Shown piece after piece: positions 25,789-34,005 of a stretch of 64,000 nucleotides of DNA (position 1 is its first letter; each line of letters opens with the position of its first letter). The translations under genes were made by a program, and so were the position numbers. The notes beneath the pieces are model-generated. The model was given only the letters and a program-made list of their open reading frames with translations, searched no databases and was not told where the DNA came from. This DNA comes from Nonomuraea jiangxiensis (GTDB taxonomy: Bacteria > Actinomycetota > Actinomycetes > Streptosporangiales > Streptosporangiaceae), in assembly GCF_900099965.1 (NCBI RefSeq), contig NZ_FNDJ01000036.1, positions 46,874-110,873 on the forward strand, given 5' to 3'.

Positions 25789-26985
25789 TTACGCCGACTC
25801 CCTCACGGCCGAGCCTGCCACCGCCCGTTGCCGCGTGACGCGGCGGCGCCTGATCGGCAGCCCGAGCGTCGGGTTGGCGACTCCCCAGGCGGCGCCCTTG
25901 CAGATCAGCTCCTTGTAGACGGCGGCGAGCCGGCCGGTCAGGACCGCCGGCACGGCGCGGTCGTCGGCGGTGACGTACTGGATCAGGCCCTCCCTGCGGC
26001 CGAGTGAGATGCACTGGTTGAAGTAGCGGACCGGCGCGTTCGGGAGCTTCCCGCCGGTCAGGCGCGCCGCGATCGAGTCGGCGGCCTGCCACGCGGCCGG
26101 AGTTCCCGAGGCGCACGACATCCGCAGCGGCTTGTTCCCGGGGCCCATCGCCATGGCGGAGTCGCCGACGGCGTACACGTCGGGGTGGGAGACCGAGCGC
26201 ATGGTCCCGTCGACCACGATCTGGCCGGTGCCGGTGACCTTCAGGGCGGTCGCCTTCGCGATCGGGTGGACCGCGAAGCCGGTGGTCCACACGGTGACCG
26301 CGGCCGGGATGGCCCTGCCGTCAGCGGTGACGACGCGGTCGGCCTCGACGCCGGTCACGGCGGCGTGCTCGTACACGGTGATCCCGAGCCGGCCGAAGAC
26401 CTTCCGCAGGTGGGCGCGGCCCTTGGGGGAGAGCCCGTCGCCGAGGCCGCCGCCGGCGGCGAGGGCGACGTCGAGGTCCGGGCGGGCCTCGGCGATCTCG
26501 GTCGCGGCCTCCACGCCGGTCAGGCCGCCGCCGACGACGACCACGCTCTGCCCGGCGTCGAGGCCGGCCAGGCGCTCGCGCAGCCGGAGCGCTCCGGCGC
26601 GGCCGGCGATCTCGTAGGCGTGCTCGGCGGTGCCAGGGACGCCTTGGGCGTTCCAGCCGCTGCCGAGGGCGTAGACGAGCGTGTCGTAGGCGAGCTCCTC
26701 GGCGCCGTTCGCGTCGAGGACGGTGACGGTCTTGTGGTCGACGTCCACGCCGGTGACCGTCGCGAGCCGCAGTTCGACGCCGGTGCCCGCGAACATCTCG
26801 TGGAACGGCCGGGGCCTGAGGTCCTGGCCGGTCGCCAGCTGGTGCATGCGTACGCGTTCGACGAAGTCGGGCTCGGCGTTGACGACGGTGATGGCGACGT
26901 CCTCCCGGTGCAGCCGCCTGGCGAGGCGGCCGGCGACGATCGCTCCGGTGTATCCGGCTCCGAGGACGATGATGCGGTGCTGCAT
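25789..26985 (-). CDS. NDH-2-like FAD-dependent pyridine nucleotide oxidoreductase
   Basis: A 398-residue flavoprotein with two dinucleotide-binding folds: IIVLGAGYTGAIVAGRLA (FAD) and VVVVGGGLTGVEAATEIA (NAD(P)H), and the FAD-contacting segment DVYAVGDSA. It resembles type II NADH dehydrogenases and AIF-like reductases, but lacks an obvious C-terminal membrane anchor. ATG 26985 is preceded by AGGAGCAGGGG. It lies 94 bases downstream of an ECF41 sigma factor on the same strand and is its probable target. Confidence 0.87.
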   Translation of the reverse strand: MQHRIIVLGAGYTGAIVAGRLARRLHREDVAITVVNAEPDFVERVRMHQLATGQDLRPRPFHEMFAGTGVELRLATVTGVDVDHKTVTVLDANGAEELAYDTLVYALGSGWNAQGVPGTAEHAYEIAGRAGALRLRERLAGLDAGQSVVVVGGGLTGVEAATEIAEARPDLDVALAAGGGLGDGLSPKGRAHLRKVFGRLGITVYEHAAVTGVEADRVVTADGRAIPAAVTVWTTGFAVHPIAKATALKVTGTGQIVVDGTMRSVSHPDVYAVGDSAMAMGPGNKPLRMSCASGTPAAWQAADSIAARLTGGKLPNAPVRYFNQCISLGRREGLIQYVTADDRAVPAVLTGRLAAVYKELICKGAAWGVANPTLGLPIRRRRVTRQRAVAGSAVRESA

Positions 26986-27079
26986 TCCCCTGCTCCTGTC
27001 TCGCGCGGGTTCGCCCCTTGAACCGGGTGACCCGCCGCTTCCTGACAGGAACACGATGTGAAGCTCCTCACACAGCCGC

Positions 27080-28024
27080 TCAGAAGGCGGTGATCAGCGG
27101 CTCCCCGTGGTCGACGGTCGCCCAGAGCGCGGTCGCGCGTTCGAGCTTGTCGGGGTTGGCCTGGTTGCGGAACGCGGCGATGCCCTCGGCGGTGACCTCC
27201 AGGCACATGACGCCGATGACCCTGCCGTCCACGACGGCCACGACGGCGGGGTCGCCGTTGGCGGTCCAGGCGTAGATCTCGGCCTCTCCGCCGATCAGGG
27301 CGCGCTTGGCCGTGCTGGGTTTGAACAGGCCCCGCATGAACCTCGCGACCGCCGTGGCGCCCTCGAATGCCTTGACCCGCGCCGGGACCTTCCCGCCGCC
27401 GTCGGCGATCGAGACGGCGTCCGCGGTGAGCAGCCGTACGAGGGGCTCGGTCCGGCCGCTGTTGGCGGCCTCCAGGAACTCCTCGACGATCCGCCGGGCG
27501 GCGGCCTGGTCGATCTCGACCCTGGCCTTGCCGTCCGCGACGTGCTTCTTGGCCCGGTGGAGGGTCTGCTGGCTGGCGGCCTCGGTGAGGTCGAGGATCT
27601 GGGCGATCTCCCGATGCGAGTAACCGAACGCCTCCCGCAGCACGTACACCGCCCGCTCGTTGGGGGTGAGGCGCTCCATGAGGGCGAGGACCGCATAGGA
27701 GACCGACTCGCGCTGCTCGGCGGTGTCGGCCGGGCCGAGCAGCGGGTCCCCGCCGAGCAGCGGCTCGGGAAGCCATTGCCCCACATAGGTCTCGCGACGC
27801 GCCCGCGCGGAGGTGAGCTGGTTGAGGCACAGGTTGGTGACCACCTTCGTCAGCCAGGCCTCGGGGACCTCGATCCGGTCGACGTCGGCGTCCTGCCAGC
27901 GCAGGAACGTCTCCTGCACGACGTCCTCGGCCTCCCCGGCGGAGCCGAGCAGCCGGTAGGCGATGGCCTCCAGGCGGGGCCTGGCGGCCACGAACCGATC
28001 CACGTCGTTCGCGGTCAAGGGCAT
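27080..28024 (-). CDS. ECF41-family RNA polymerase sigma factor
   Basis: A 314-residue sigma factor. Sigma region 2 (AYRLLGSAGEAEDVVQETFL) and region 4 (LTPNERAVYVLREAFGYSHR) occupy residues 1-165. The C-terminal SnoaL-like domain (about 175-300) replaces an anti-sigma factor and carries both ECF41 landmarks, DGGGK and NPDKL. In ECF41 proteins this extension tunes activity. The group normally drives a neighbouring COE gene (carboxymuconolactone decarboxylase, oxidoreductase or epimerase); the flavoprotein at 25789 fills that place. I could not find a convincing TGTCACA-type -35 in the intergenic region. Confidence 0.92.
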   Translation of the reverse strand: MPLTANDVDRFVAARPRLEAIAYRLLGSAGEAEDVVQETFLRWQDADVDRIEVPEAWLTKVVTNLCLNQLTSARARRETYVGQWLPEPLLGGDPLLGPADTAEQRESVSYAVLALMERLTPNERAVYVLREAFGYSHREIAQILDLTEAASQQTLHRAKKHVADGKARVEIDQAAARRIVEEFLEAANSGRTEPLVRLLTADAVSIADGGGKVPARVKAFEGATAVARFMRGLFKPSTAKRALIGGEAEIYAWTANGDPAVVAVVDGRVIGVMCLEVTAEGIAAFRNQANPDKLERATALWATVDHGEPLITAF

Positions 28025-28235
28025 GGCCCGATCCTAATTGCCGCCTCGTCCCGGTCGCCGGTCGGCCCGCACCACCCAACCGTTTCCCGATGGCTGTTGT
28101 CCGGCTGCCACTGATCACGTTTTAATGACGATGAGTTCAGCTGGCAGCCGGCCCAGGGTTGAGAAAGCGTGCGACCGATATTCCGGGAAATGCGCGCCTG
28201 CGTGGTCATGGGATCAGTGACGGCTTGGAGTCCAG

Positions 28236-29780
28236 ATGCATGACGAACCGGCACCACCTCCGTCCCTCGCCGCGCGCGCCTGGAACCTGTCACACCAGGT
28301 GGGTACGCTTTTCCGGCGTCGCCTGGTGGTGATCGTCGTTGTCGTCGCCGTCCTGGTGTCCACTGTGGTGCTCGTGAGTTACACCCAGGGATGGTGGCCG
28401 TGGGGCGGCTGTGACACCAGGAGCGCGGACGTCGTCGCCGTGGACGACGAATGCGTCGGGCTGATGGACCCGGCCGACGGGACGATGGTCCTGGGCGAGC
28501 AGTACCGGCCGATCCTGGAGGCCATCGCGGCGGAGAACCGGGGTGTCACCGCGGGCAAGGACTACAGCACGATCGCGCTCATGGCCCCGATGGGCGCGGG
28601 CCCACGCGGACTGGTCGGCGATCGTGCCCTCCACCAGCTCGAAGGGGCGTTCATCGGCCAGTACCGCGCCAACCGTTCCGAGACGTTCCCCAAGCTCCGG
28701 CTCCTGCTGGCCAACACCGGTCACGACGGCTCGAAGTGGCGGACGACCGTGCAGGCGGTTCGGAAGAACGCCGCGACGGGTGACACGGGGAGCCCCGGGC
28801 AGATCGTCGCGGTCACCGGCATGGGCCCGAGCCAGCAGGAAAGCATCGACGCCGCCCGTGCCCTGGCCAAGGACCCCGGAATCCCGATGGTCGCCGACTT
28901 CATCAGCGCGGCCGGGTTCAACACCACCGGTGAGATCGACGACGGCGGGCCCATTCCTGGTCTCACCCGTACCGCGGTCAGCACCGCGACCCAGTTGCTC
29001 GCCATCGCCGAGGAGTTCAAGAAGAACAAGGTCGGCGGGAACGCGGCCCTCATGTGGGCCGACGTTACCCCGCAGGGAACCACGGACCTTTACGCCCGCT
29101 CGCTGAAGGACGCGTTCCTCGATCCGGACCTCGGGCTCAAGCCGTACGTCGACAGGTCCGGGCTCAGCTTCCCCTTCGACCCGCGCGGCGGCCCCTCGCT
29201 CCTGCGGACCATCAGCGACACGATCTGCGGGTCCAAGATCGACATGATCTTCTACGCGGGCCGCCAGGCGTTCATGCCCACGTTCCTCAAGCTGCTGCGG
29301 AGCCGGCCGTGCCGGTCCACGCCCATCACCGTGGTCACCGGGGACGACGCCCAGGACCAGGATCCGAACGACCCGTCGCTGCACGACCCCGAGGCGCCCA
29401 TCAAGGTGATGTTCGTGCCGCTCGCCGATCCCAACCGGCTCGACAACGAGGCCAATCCGGACCGGCAGCTCTACCGCGACTTCCGTAACGAGTTCGTGGC
29501 GCCCCACCACGGGGTGACCTTCCCTCCGGCGCATCTCGGCACCGGGCTGGCGATCCTGGCGTACGACGCGGTGACGGCCGCCGCCACCGCGGTCCAGAAG
29601 GCCGCCATCGGCGTGGACCCGTCCCAGCTCACCCTGCCCTCCGCCGCGGCGGTGCGCGGGCAGCTCTACCTGTTCACCGGCACCAACGTCATCCGCGGCG
29701 CCAGCGGCGCCTTCACCCTCGACTCCACGACCGGGGAACGGGTGAACGTCACCACGCCCACCCCCGTGACTATCCCGTGA
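28236..29780 (+). CDS. Membrane-anchored type 1 periplasmic-binding-protein-like receptor
   Basis: A 514-residue protein with a cytoplasmic N-terminus of about 30 residues, one membrane helix (LVVIVVVVAVLVSTVVLVSY, about 30-50) and a large extracytoplasmic part that resembles a branched-chain amino acid binding fold (ADGTMVLGEQYRPILEAI, GQIVAVTGMGPSQQESIDAA, IPMVADFISAAGFNTTG). Two cysteine pairs may form disulfides. It lacks a lipobox and has no ABC permease nearby. GGAG precedes the ATG. It is convergent with and overlaps by 11 bases the FHA kinase gene of a kinase/phosphatase operon. Context suggests a ligand sensor for that signalling module, which is inference. Confidence 0.72.
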   Translation: MHDEPAPPPSLAARAWNLSHQVGTLFRRRLVVIVVVVAVLVSTVVLVSYTQGWWPWGGCDTRSADVVAVDDECVGLMDPADGTMVLGEQYRPILEAIAAENRGVTAGKDYSTIALMAPMGAGPRGLVGDRALHQLEGAFIGQYRANRSETFPKLRLLLANTGHDGSKWRTTVQAVRKNAATGDTGSPGQIVAVTGMGPSQQESIDAARALAKDPGIPMVADFISAAGFNTTGEIDDGGPIPGLTRTAVSTATQLLAIAEEFKKNKVGGNAALMWADVTPQGTTDLYARSLKDAFLDPDLGLKPYVDRSGLSFPFDPRGGPSLLRTISDTICGSKIDMIFYAGRQAFMPTFLKLLRSRPCRSTPITVVTGDDAQDQDPNDPSLHDPEAPIKVMFVPLADPNRLDNEANPDRQLYRDFRNEFVAPHHGVTFPPAHLGTGLAILAYDAVTAAATAVQKAAIGVDPSQLTLPSAAAVRGQLYLFTGTNVIRGASGAFTLDSTTGERVNVTTPTPVTIP

Positions 29781-30954
29781 CCACGACGATCACCGTCAAC
29801 GCCACTGCCGCGACGAGCAGCAGGAGCAGCCACCAGCGGGTGGCCGGCACGCGGCGTACGCGCTCCAGTTCCCCCGTCCCGGTGAGGCGGAGCACCGCCG
29901 TACCGATCGTGAACCGGTCACCCGGTCGCAGGGTCGTGTAGAGAACAGGACGGCCGCCGACGAAGGTGCCCAGCCCGCCGCTGTGGTCATGCAGCCGGTA
30001 GCCCGCGCTCACCTTGCGGACGGTGGCGTGCGCCGGGGCGATCCCCACCCCGGCGATCACGATGTCGGCCGCGGGCCCGCTGCCCAGCGTGGTGATCTCC
30101 TTCAGCGTCCCGAGGGCGGGCGGCAGGATCCCGGTACGGGTCACCGTCGCCTGCACGGTTCCCGACGGGTGCCCCACGAGGCGGCCGAGCAGCTGCATGG
30201 TGGTGGGCCGCCGCGCCGGATCCTTGGCGAGGCAGTCGGCGACCAGTGAACGCAGCGGCTCCGGTATCGCTCCCACGTCGGGCGTCTCGGTCAGGACCCG
30301 GTTGATGATGACGGCCACGTTGCTGCCCCCGAACGGCACCTTGCCGGTAGCGGCGAAATACAGCGTGCCCGCCCAGGCGTGCACGTCGGCGGGGGGACCG
30401 GCTTCGGCGTCGACCCCGGCGACCTGCTCCGGCGCGAGATAGCCGGGGGTTCCCACGGTCGTGGTGATCGCGGCGCTCGCCTCCAGGGCCCGGGCGACGC
30501 CGAAGTCCACGACCCGCGGCCCGTCCGGCCCGATGATGACGTTGGCCGGCTTGAGATCCCGGTGGACGACTCCCGCGCCATGGATCGCCGCCAGGGCGGT
30601 GGCCGTGTAGGTCGCCAGGCGTTCGAGCGCGGCCCCCGACAGCGGCCCCTGCGTGTCGACGAGCTCCTGCAACGACGGGCCTTCCACGTATTCGCTCACG
30701 ATGTACGGCTGGTCACCGCCGACGTCGGCATCGATGATCATCGCCGTGTACGCCCTGGGCACCCGCGACGCGATGGCCACCTCGTCCGCGAACCGCCTGC
30801 GGGCCTTCGGGTCGGCCGCCCCCTGCGCGTGGATCACCTTGATCGCGACCCGGCCCGCCTCGCCCCGCGCCAGGTAGACCGTGCCCTGGCCGCCGACCCC
30901 CAGGCAGCCGAGCACCTCGTAGGGCCCGATGCGCCGTGGCGCGCCGGTGTACAT
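29770..30954 (-). CDS. Ser/Thr protein kinase with FHA domain and C-terminal membrane anchor
   Basis: A 394-residue PknB-type kinase. Glycine loop LGVGGQGTVYLA, Lys39 (VAIK), HRDLKPAN (131-138) and DFG Asp150 are all intact; activation segment GTPGYLAPEQ. An FHA-like phosphothreonine-binding domain covers about 275-360 (TLGSGPAADIVIAG, LHDHSGGLGTFVGGRPVL), and a membrane helix ends the protein (WWLLLLLVAAVALTVIVVV). Last gene of the vWA-PP2C-kinase-kinase operon. Its ATG lies in the final unit of a 27-bp triplication with GGGGAG five bases upstream. Confidence 0.92.
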   Translation of the reverse strand: MYTGAPRRIGPYEVLGCLGVGGQGTVYLARGEAGRVAIKVIHAQGAADPKARRRFADEVAIASRVPRAYTAMIIDADVGGDQPYIVSEYVEGPSLQELVDTQGPLSGAALERLATYTATALAAIHGAGVVHRDLKPANVIIGPDGPRVVDFGVARALEASAAITTTVGTPGYLAPEQVAGVDAEAGPPADVHAWAGTLYFAATGKVPFGGSNVAVIINRVLTETPDVGAIPEPLRSLVADCLAKDPARRPTTMQLLGRLVGHPSGTVQATVTRTGILPPALGTLKEITTLGSGPAADIVIAGVGIAPAHATVRKVSAGYRLHDHSGGLGTFVGGRPVLYTTLRPGDRFTIGTAVLRLTGTGELERVRRVPATRWWLLLLLVAAVALTVIVVVTG

Positions 30955-31029
30955 TCAGGCTCCCCACGTGTCCGCGTGCATTCAGGCTCCCCACGTGACC
31001 GCGTACATTCAGGCTCCCCACGTGACCGC
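30949..31029 (-). repeat. 27-bp triplication forming two mini-cistrons between kinase genes
   Basis: Units 30949-30975, 30976-31002 and 31003-31029 differ at two positions. On the coding strand each unit contains GGGGAGCC, then TGA directly followed by ATG. The upstream gene ends in VTWGA-stop in the first unit. The next ATG (31008) gives MYAVTWGA-stop (30982-31008), the next gives MHADTWGA-stop (30955-30981), and the third ATG (30954) starts the FHA kinase. All are in one frame because 27 is divisible by three. The arrangement makes a chain of coupled stop-start junctions. Confidence 0.92.
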
Positions 31030-32046
31030 GACGACGACGGCGATCGCCGCCAGGACGACGATCAGCACCACGATCCCGCCGTGCCGGCCGCGCGAGCCGT
31101 CCCCGACCGCGGACCTGCCCCGCCGCCACGCCTCGCGCAGGTTGGAGTCGGTCTCGACGTAGATGTGTTCGGGGGTGACGAGCCACCGCCAGGACTCCCC
31201 CGCCGCCCGCCATCTCGCGGTGTCCACCGATTCCGGCGCGCCGTCCAGGCACTGGCCGATCAGCCGGCGATGCCGCGACGGCAGGACCCTGGCGAGCGCG
31301 GCCTCGTCGGGCTCCCACGCTTCGGCGCTCTCCTGGAGGCACCGCACGACGGCCCAGGCGAACTTGTAGTAGTCCGTCTCCGGGGTGAACCCGCCGTCAC
31401 GGGGGAGCTTCCACTGCTCGGGATCGACCTCCGGCAGGGCGCCACGGCCCCCGACCGGCAGGCAGGAGTCGCAGTCCAGCAGGTATACCGCGGGTGCCGG
31501 GTCGATGGTGAAGACGGCGTTGCGCAGTTGCAGATCGCCCACCACATAGCCCCGCTCGTGCAGCCACTGCACCGTCGTGAGCAACTGGCCGAGCACGGCC
31601 AGCTTGTAGGGCGGCTCGTAGTAGCGCGTACCGTACTGGTCGCGAAGGGCGTTCGCCCGCTCGGGCGACCGGGTGAGCTCGTCCAGGTGGCGCGGCACCA
31701 GGCGGGCGCGGAGCTCGACGAACATTCGCTCGGGAGCGGGCCTGATCAGGATGCCGGTGACCCGGTCCTGCCGGACCACCGCGACCGGCCACGCGCAGCG
31801 CTGGTCGAGGGTCACACGGTCCTGCCGGGGGAGTTCGCGTCGCCAGCGCACCATGGCGAGCAGGGCGTCCTCGTCCAGCCCCGTCAGCGTCTCCTCGTCG
31901 TACCGTTTGACCAGGAACCGGCCGGGGACGCCGTCGACCTCGCACGGCGCCAGGCTGCGGGCCTGACCGCCCGGGCGCAGCTGGTAGACCTCGGTGTCCG
32001 TGGCGGACGTCAGATCCGCTTCCTCGACCACGACTGGGGGATTCAT
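31009..32046 (-). CDS. Divergent protein-kinase-like protein with membrane anchor (TerY-P type)
   Basis: A 345-residue protein. The N-lobe is reduced (GRFLVKRYDEETL holds the probable Lys), the catalytic loop is GDLQLRNAVF in place of HRDxxxxN, and the metal site is LLDCDSC in place of DFG. These are the patterns of the kinase family that accompanies TerY vWA and PP2C proteins. A membrane helix near the C-terminus (GGIVVLIVVLAAIAVVVAV) tethers it. Third gene of the operon, 21 bases after PP2C. Whether it phosphorylates protein is unproven. Confidence 0.75.
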   Translation of the reverse strand: MNPPVVVEEADLTSATDTEVYQLRPGGQARSLAPCEVDGVPGRFLVKRYDEETLTGLDEDALLAMVRWRRELPRQDRVTLDQRCAWPVAVVRQDRVTGILIRPAPERMFVELRARLVPRHLDELTRSPERANALRDQYGTRYYEPPYKLAVLGQLLTTVQWLHERGYVVGDLQLRNAVFTIDPAPAVYLLDCDSCLPVGGRGALPEVDPEQWKLPRDGGFTPETDYYKFAWAVVRCLQESAEAWEPDEAALARVLPSRHRRLIGQCLDGAPESVDTARWRAAGESWRWLVTPEHIYVETDSNLREAWRRGRSAVGDGSRGRHGGIVVLIVVLAAIAVVVAVTWGA

Positions 32047-32067
32047 CCTTCTGCCGCCGTACTCCTG

Positions 32068-33138
32068 TCACCGGACGGCCGTGTCGTGACGGCCCGCCCA
32101 CAACGCCAGCACGGTCCGGTCGTCGTCGTAGGTCGACAGCTGGAAGTCCACGTCGCACAGGAAGCTGCGCAGCGCGGGCGGCGAACTCCACGACGTGACG
32201 AGCCGCTGGGCGAGCGCGCTGCCGCCGCCCCCCAGGGCCGTTCCGAACCCGTCGCTGCACAGGACGAGCACATCACCCGGCCCCCAATCGATCTGCCGTT
32301 CCCGCAGCTCGCCGAGGTCCTCCGGCAGGGCCGACGTGACGTTGCCCGGTCGCGGCCCCTCGGGCGGGAAGATCTCGGTCCACGCCCCGTCATGGAGCCA
32401 CAGCGCGGGCGAGTCCCCGATGGCCGCGCAGGCGGCGATCCCGCGCCTGCCGTCCGCGGGGACCACCCCGATCGTCAGCGTCGTGGCGGGCGGATCCGGC
32501 GCTCCGGAGCCGGGCCGGCCGTAGGTCTGGCCACCGAGTCCCGCGGTGGCGCGCATGACCTCCCAGGCGACGGTGGCGAAGGCCGCGTGCCAGCCGCGGT
32601 CGGGGGTCAGGGAGAGGCGGGTGGCGGCACGTACGGCCACCGCGGCGGCGTGCTCGGCGTGCAACGTGCTGCCCAGCCCGTCGGCCACTGCCGCGATGAC
32701 CCATCGTCCGTCCGCGCTCAGCCGTACGGCGTAGGCGTCCTGCAGGGGTTCGCCGCGATATCGATGGCGCCGGCCGCGCAGGCTCACGGCGCGGACCGTG
32801 GTCTGCGCGAGCATGCCGCCGTCGAGCGCGACGCCCGGGGCGCGCGAGTCCGCCCCGCCCGCCAGCAGGACGGGCAGCGGCTGCGGCAGCGGACCGAGCG
32901 GTGTCCTGTCGCCGGCCGAGGTACGGGTCCTGCGGCGGAGCAGCAACTGCCCGAGGAGTACGGCGCCGCCACCGGCGAGGCCGAACAGGATCCACAGCGG
33001 CCAGCCCGACGCCGCGCCCTGCCGCGGAGCGGGCGTCACGGTCACCGTCACGGTCGGTTCCGGCGCCGGACCAGCCCTCGCTCCCACCTGGCCGGTGCCG
33101 ATGACCAGGAGCAACCCCACCAGCGCCGCCCTGATCAT
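32068..33138 (-). CDS. PP2C-family Ser/Thr phosphatase with N-terminal membrane segment
   Basis: A 356-residue protein. A signal-like helix at the N-terminus, a short Pro/Val-rich outer segment and a second helix (WPLWILFGLAGGGAVLLGQL, about 46-66) place the phosphatase in the cytoplasm. The PP2C domain starts near 110 and has the metal ligands in QDAYAV, VADGLGS, CSDGF and the final DDRTVLAL. The stop overlaps nothing downstream, but its ATG overlaps the vWA stop (ATGA), so the two are translated together. It would reverse the phosphorylation made by the operon kinases. Confidence 0.9.
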   Translation of the reverse strand: MIRAALVGLLLVIGTGQVGARAGPAPEPTVTVTVTPAPRQGAASGWPLWILFGLAGGGAVLLGQLLLRRRTRTSAGDRTPLGPLPQPLPVLLAGGADSRAPGVALDGGMLAQTTVRAVSLRGRRHRYRGEPLQDAYAVRLSADGRWVIAAVADGLGSTLHAEHAAAVAVRAATRLSLTPDRGWHAAFATVAWEVMRATAGLGGQTYGRPGSGAPDPPATTLTIGVVPADGRRGIAACAAIGDSPALWLHDGAWTEIFPPEGPRPGNVTSALPEDLGELRERQIDWGPGDVLVLCSDGFGTALGGGGSALAQRLVTSWSSPPALRSFLCDVDFQLSTYDDDRTVLALWAGRHDTAVR

Positions 33139-33836
33139 CTCAGCTGCCGCATCCCGCCGGGTCCCCGCAGCACGGCCGTGTTCCTGTTGACGGAGGCGCT
33201 GATGCTGTCGGAGACGGCCTGCGCGATGCCGTGCAGCACGGTGGCCGCCCCCGTCGCGACCTCGCCCGCGAAGGCCAGCACCTCACCCCTGAGAGTGGTG
33301 GCCACCCGCCGCAGGGTTTCCTCCCGTACCGTCCCGAACCCGAGCGCCACGATGTACGGCGCCGGGTGCAGGCCCGCCAGCCGGTCGCGCGCGGGGCCCC
33401 AGATGGCGACGTCCTGATGGTGCTCGCCGACGTACGGCTCGCCGTCCGTGATGAAGAAGACCACCGGCGCCCGTACGTCGAAGTGTCTGGACAACTTCCG
33501 GCGATCCCTCCCGATGATCTTCACGAGCTGGCTGAACACCGTCAGATAATCGGTCTGCCTGCCGGGCCTCAGGGCCGGAACCCTGATCGCGTCACACGGC
33601 CTGGTGAGCGGGAGCACCACGTCGACCTTGTCGGAGAAGGACACCACGGCGACGTGCGCGGCCTCGCTCACGCCGGGATCACCCGCCTCCAACTCGAAGA
33701 GCAGCTCACCCACGCAGTTGGAGAGAACCTCGAAAGGGGTGGGCCGTCCATCCTCCCGGGCGGTGTGCATCGAATGCGACACGTCGCACACGATGTAAAA
33801 GGGGAAGGCGCGAGGGCGCCCGTTAGCCGACCTCAT
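33135..33836 (-). CDS. von Willebrand factor A domain protein (TerY-like)
   Basis: A 233-residue cytoplasmic protein made of a single vWA domain. The MIDAS motif D-x-S-x-S is DVSHS (18-22); the later TDG of FFITDGEP completes the metal site. Its size, its VPALRPGRQTDY segment and its place next to PP2C and a divergent kinase match TerY proteins, which are scaffold or regulatory partners in tellurite/stress and conflict systems. First gene of the four-gene operon. No promoter elements stand out in the 170-base gap upstream. Confidence 0.85.
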   Translation of the reverse strand: MRSANGRPRAFPFYIVCDVSHSMHTAREDGRPTPFEVLSNCVGELLFELEAGDPGVSEAAHVAVVSFSDKVDVVLPLTRPCDAIRVPALRPGRQTDYLTVFSQLVKIIGRDRRKLSRHFDVRAPVVFFITDGEPYVGEHHQDVAIWGPARDRLAGLHPAPYIVALGFGTVREETLRRVATTLRGEVLAFAGEVATGAATVLHGIAQAVSDSISASVNRNTAVLRGPGGMRQLR

Positions 33837-34005
33837 CGGCTTTTCATCCTGATGGGGTTTGCCGGTCTTGGCAAGGTTGCTAACAGAAGGGTGACTTAAA
33901 CGGTTCGCTCCTTACGACCGGATCCGCGCCCGACTTCACCAGCCGCCGATCCTCCACTCTCACTGCCACCATGGGCACAACCATTCCGCGAACGAGGCAG
34001 GTGCT

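Noticed and set aside
25019..26290. Extension of the amidase frame upstream to 26290 as one 1036-residue protein
   Set aside because: The extra part is antisense to the DinB gene and the flavoprotein frame; GGAGGT directly before 25018 marks the real start.
26520..28118. A 532-codon - strand frame spanning sigma factor and flavoprotein
   Set aside because: It is an alternative frame of two genes whose own frames carry clear family motifs.
30949..31029. The 27-bp repeats as a CRISPR array or riboswitch
   Set aside because: There are no spacers; units are directly adjacent and align with stop-start codons.
30379..33417. A 1012-codon open frame on the + strand across the kinase operon
   Set aside because: Shadow of four well-supported - strand genes; composition is Arg/Gly/Pro-rich without motifs.
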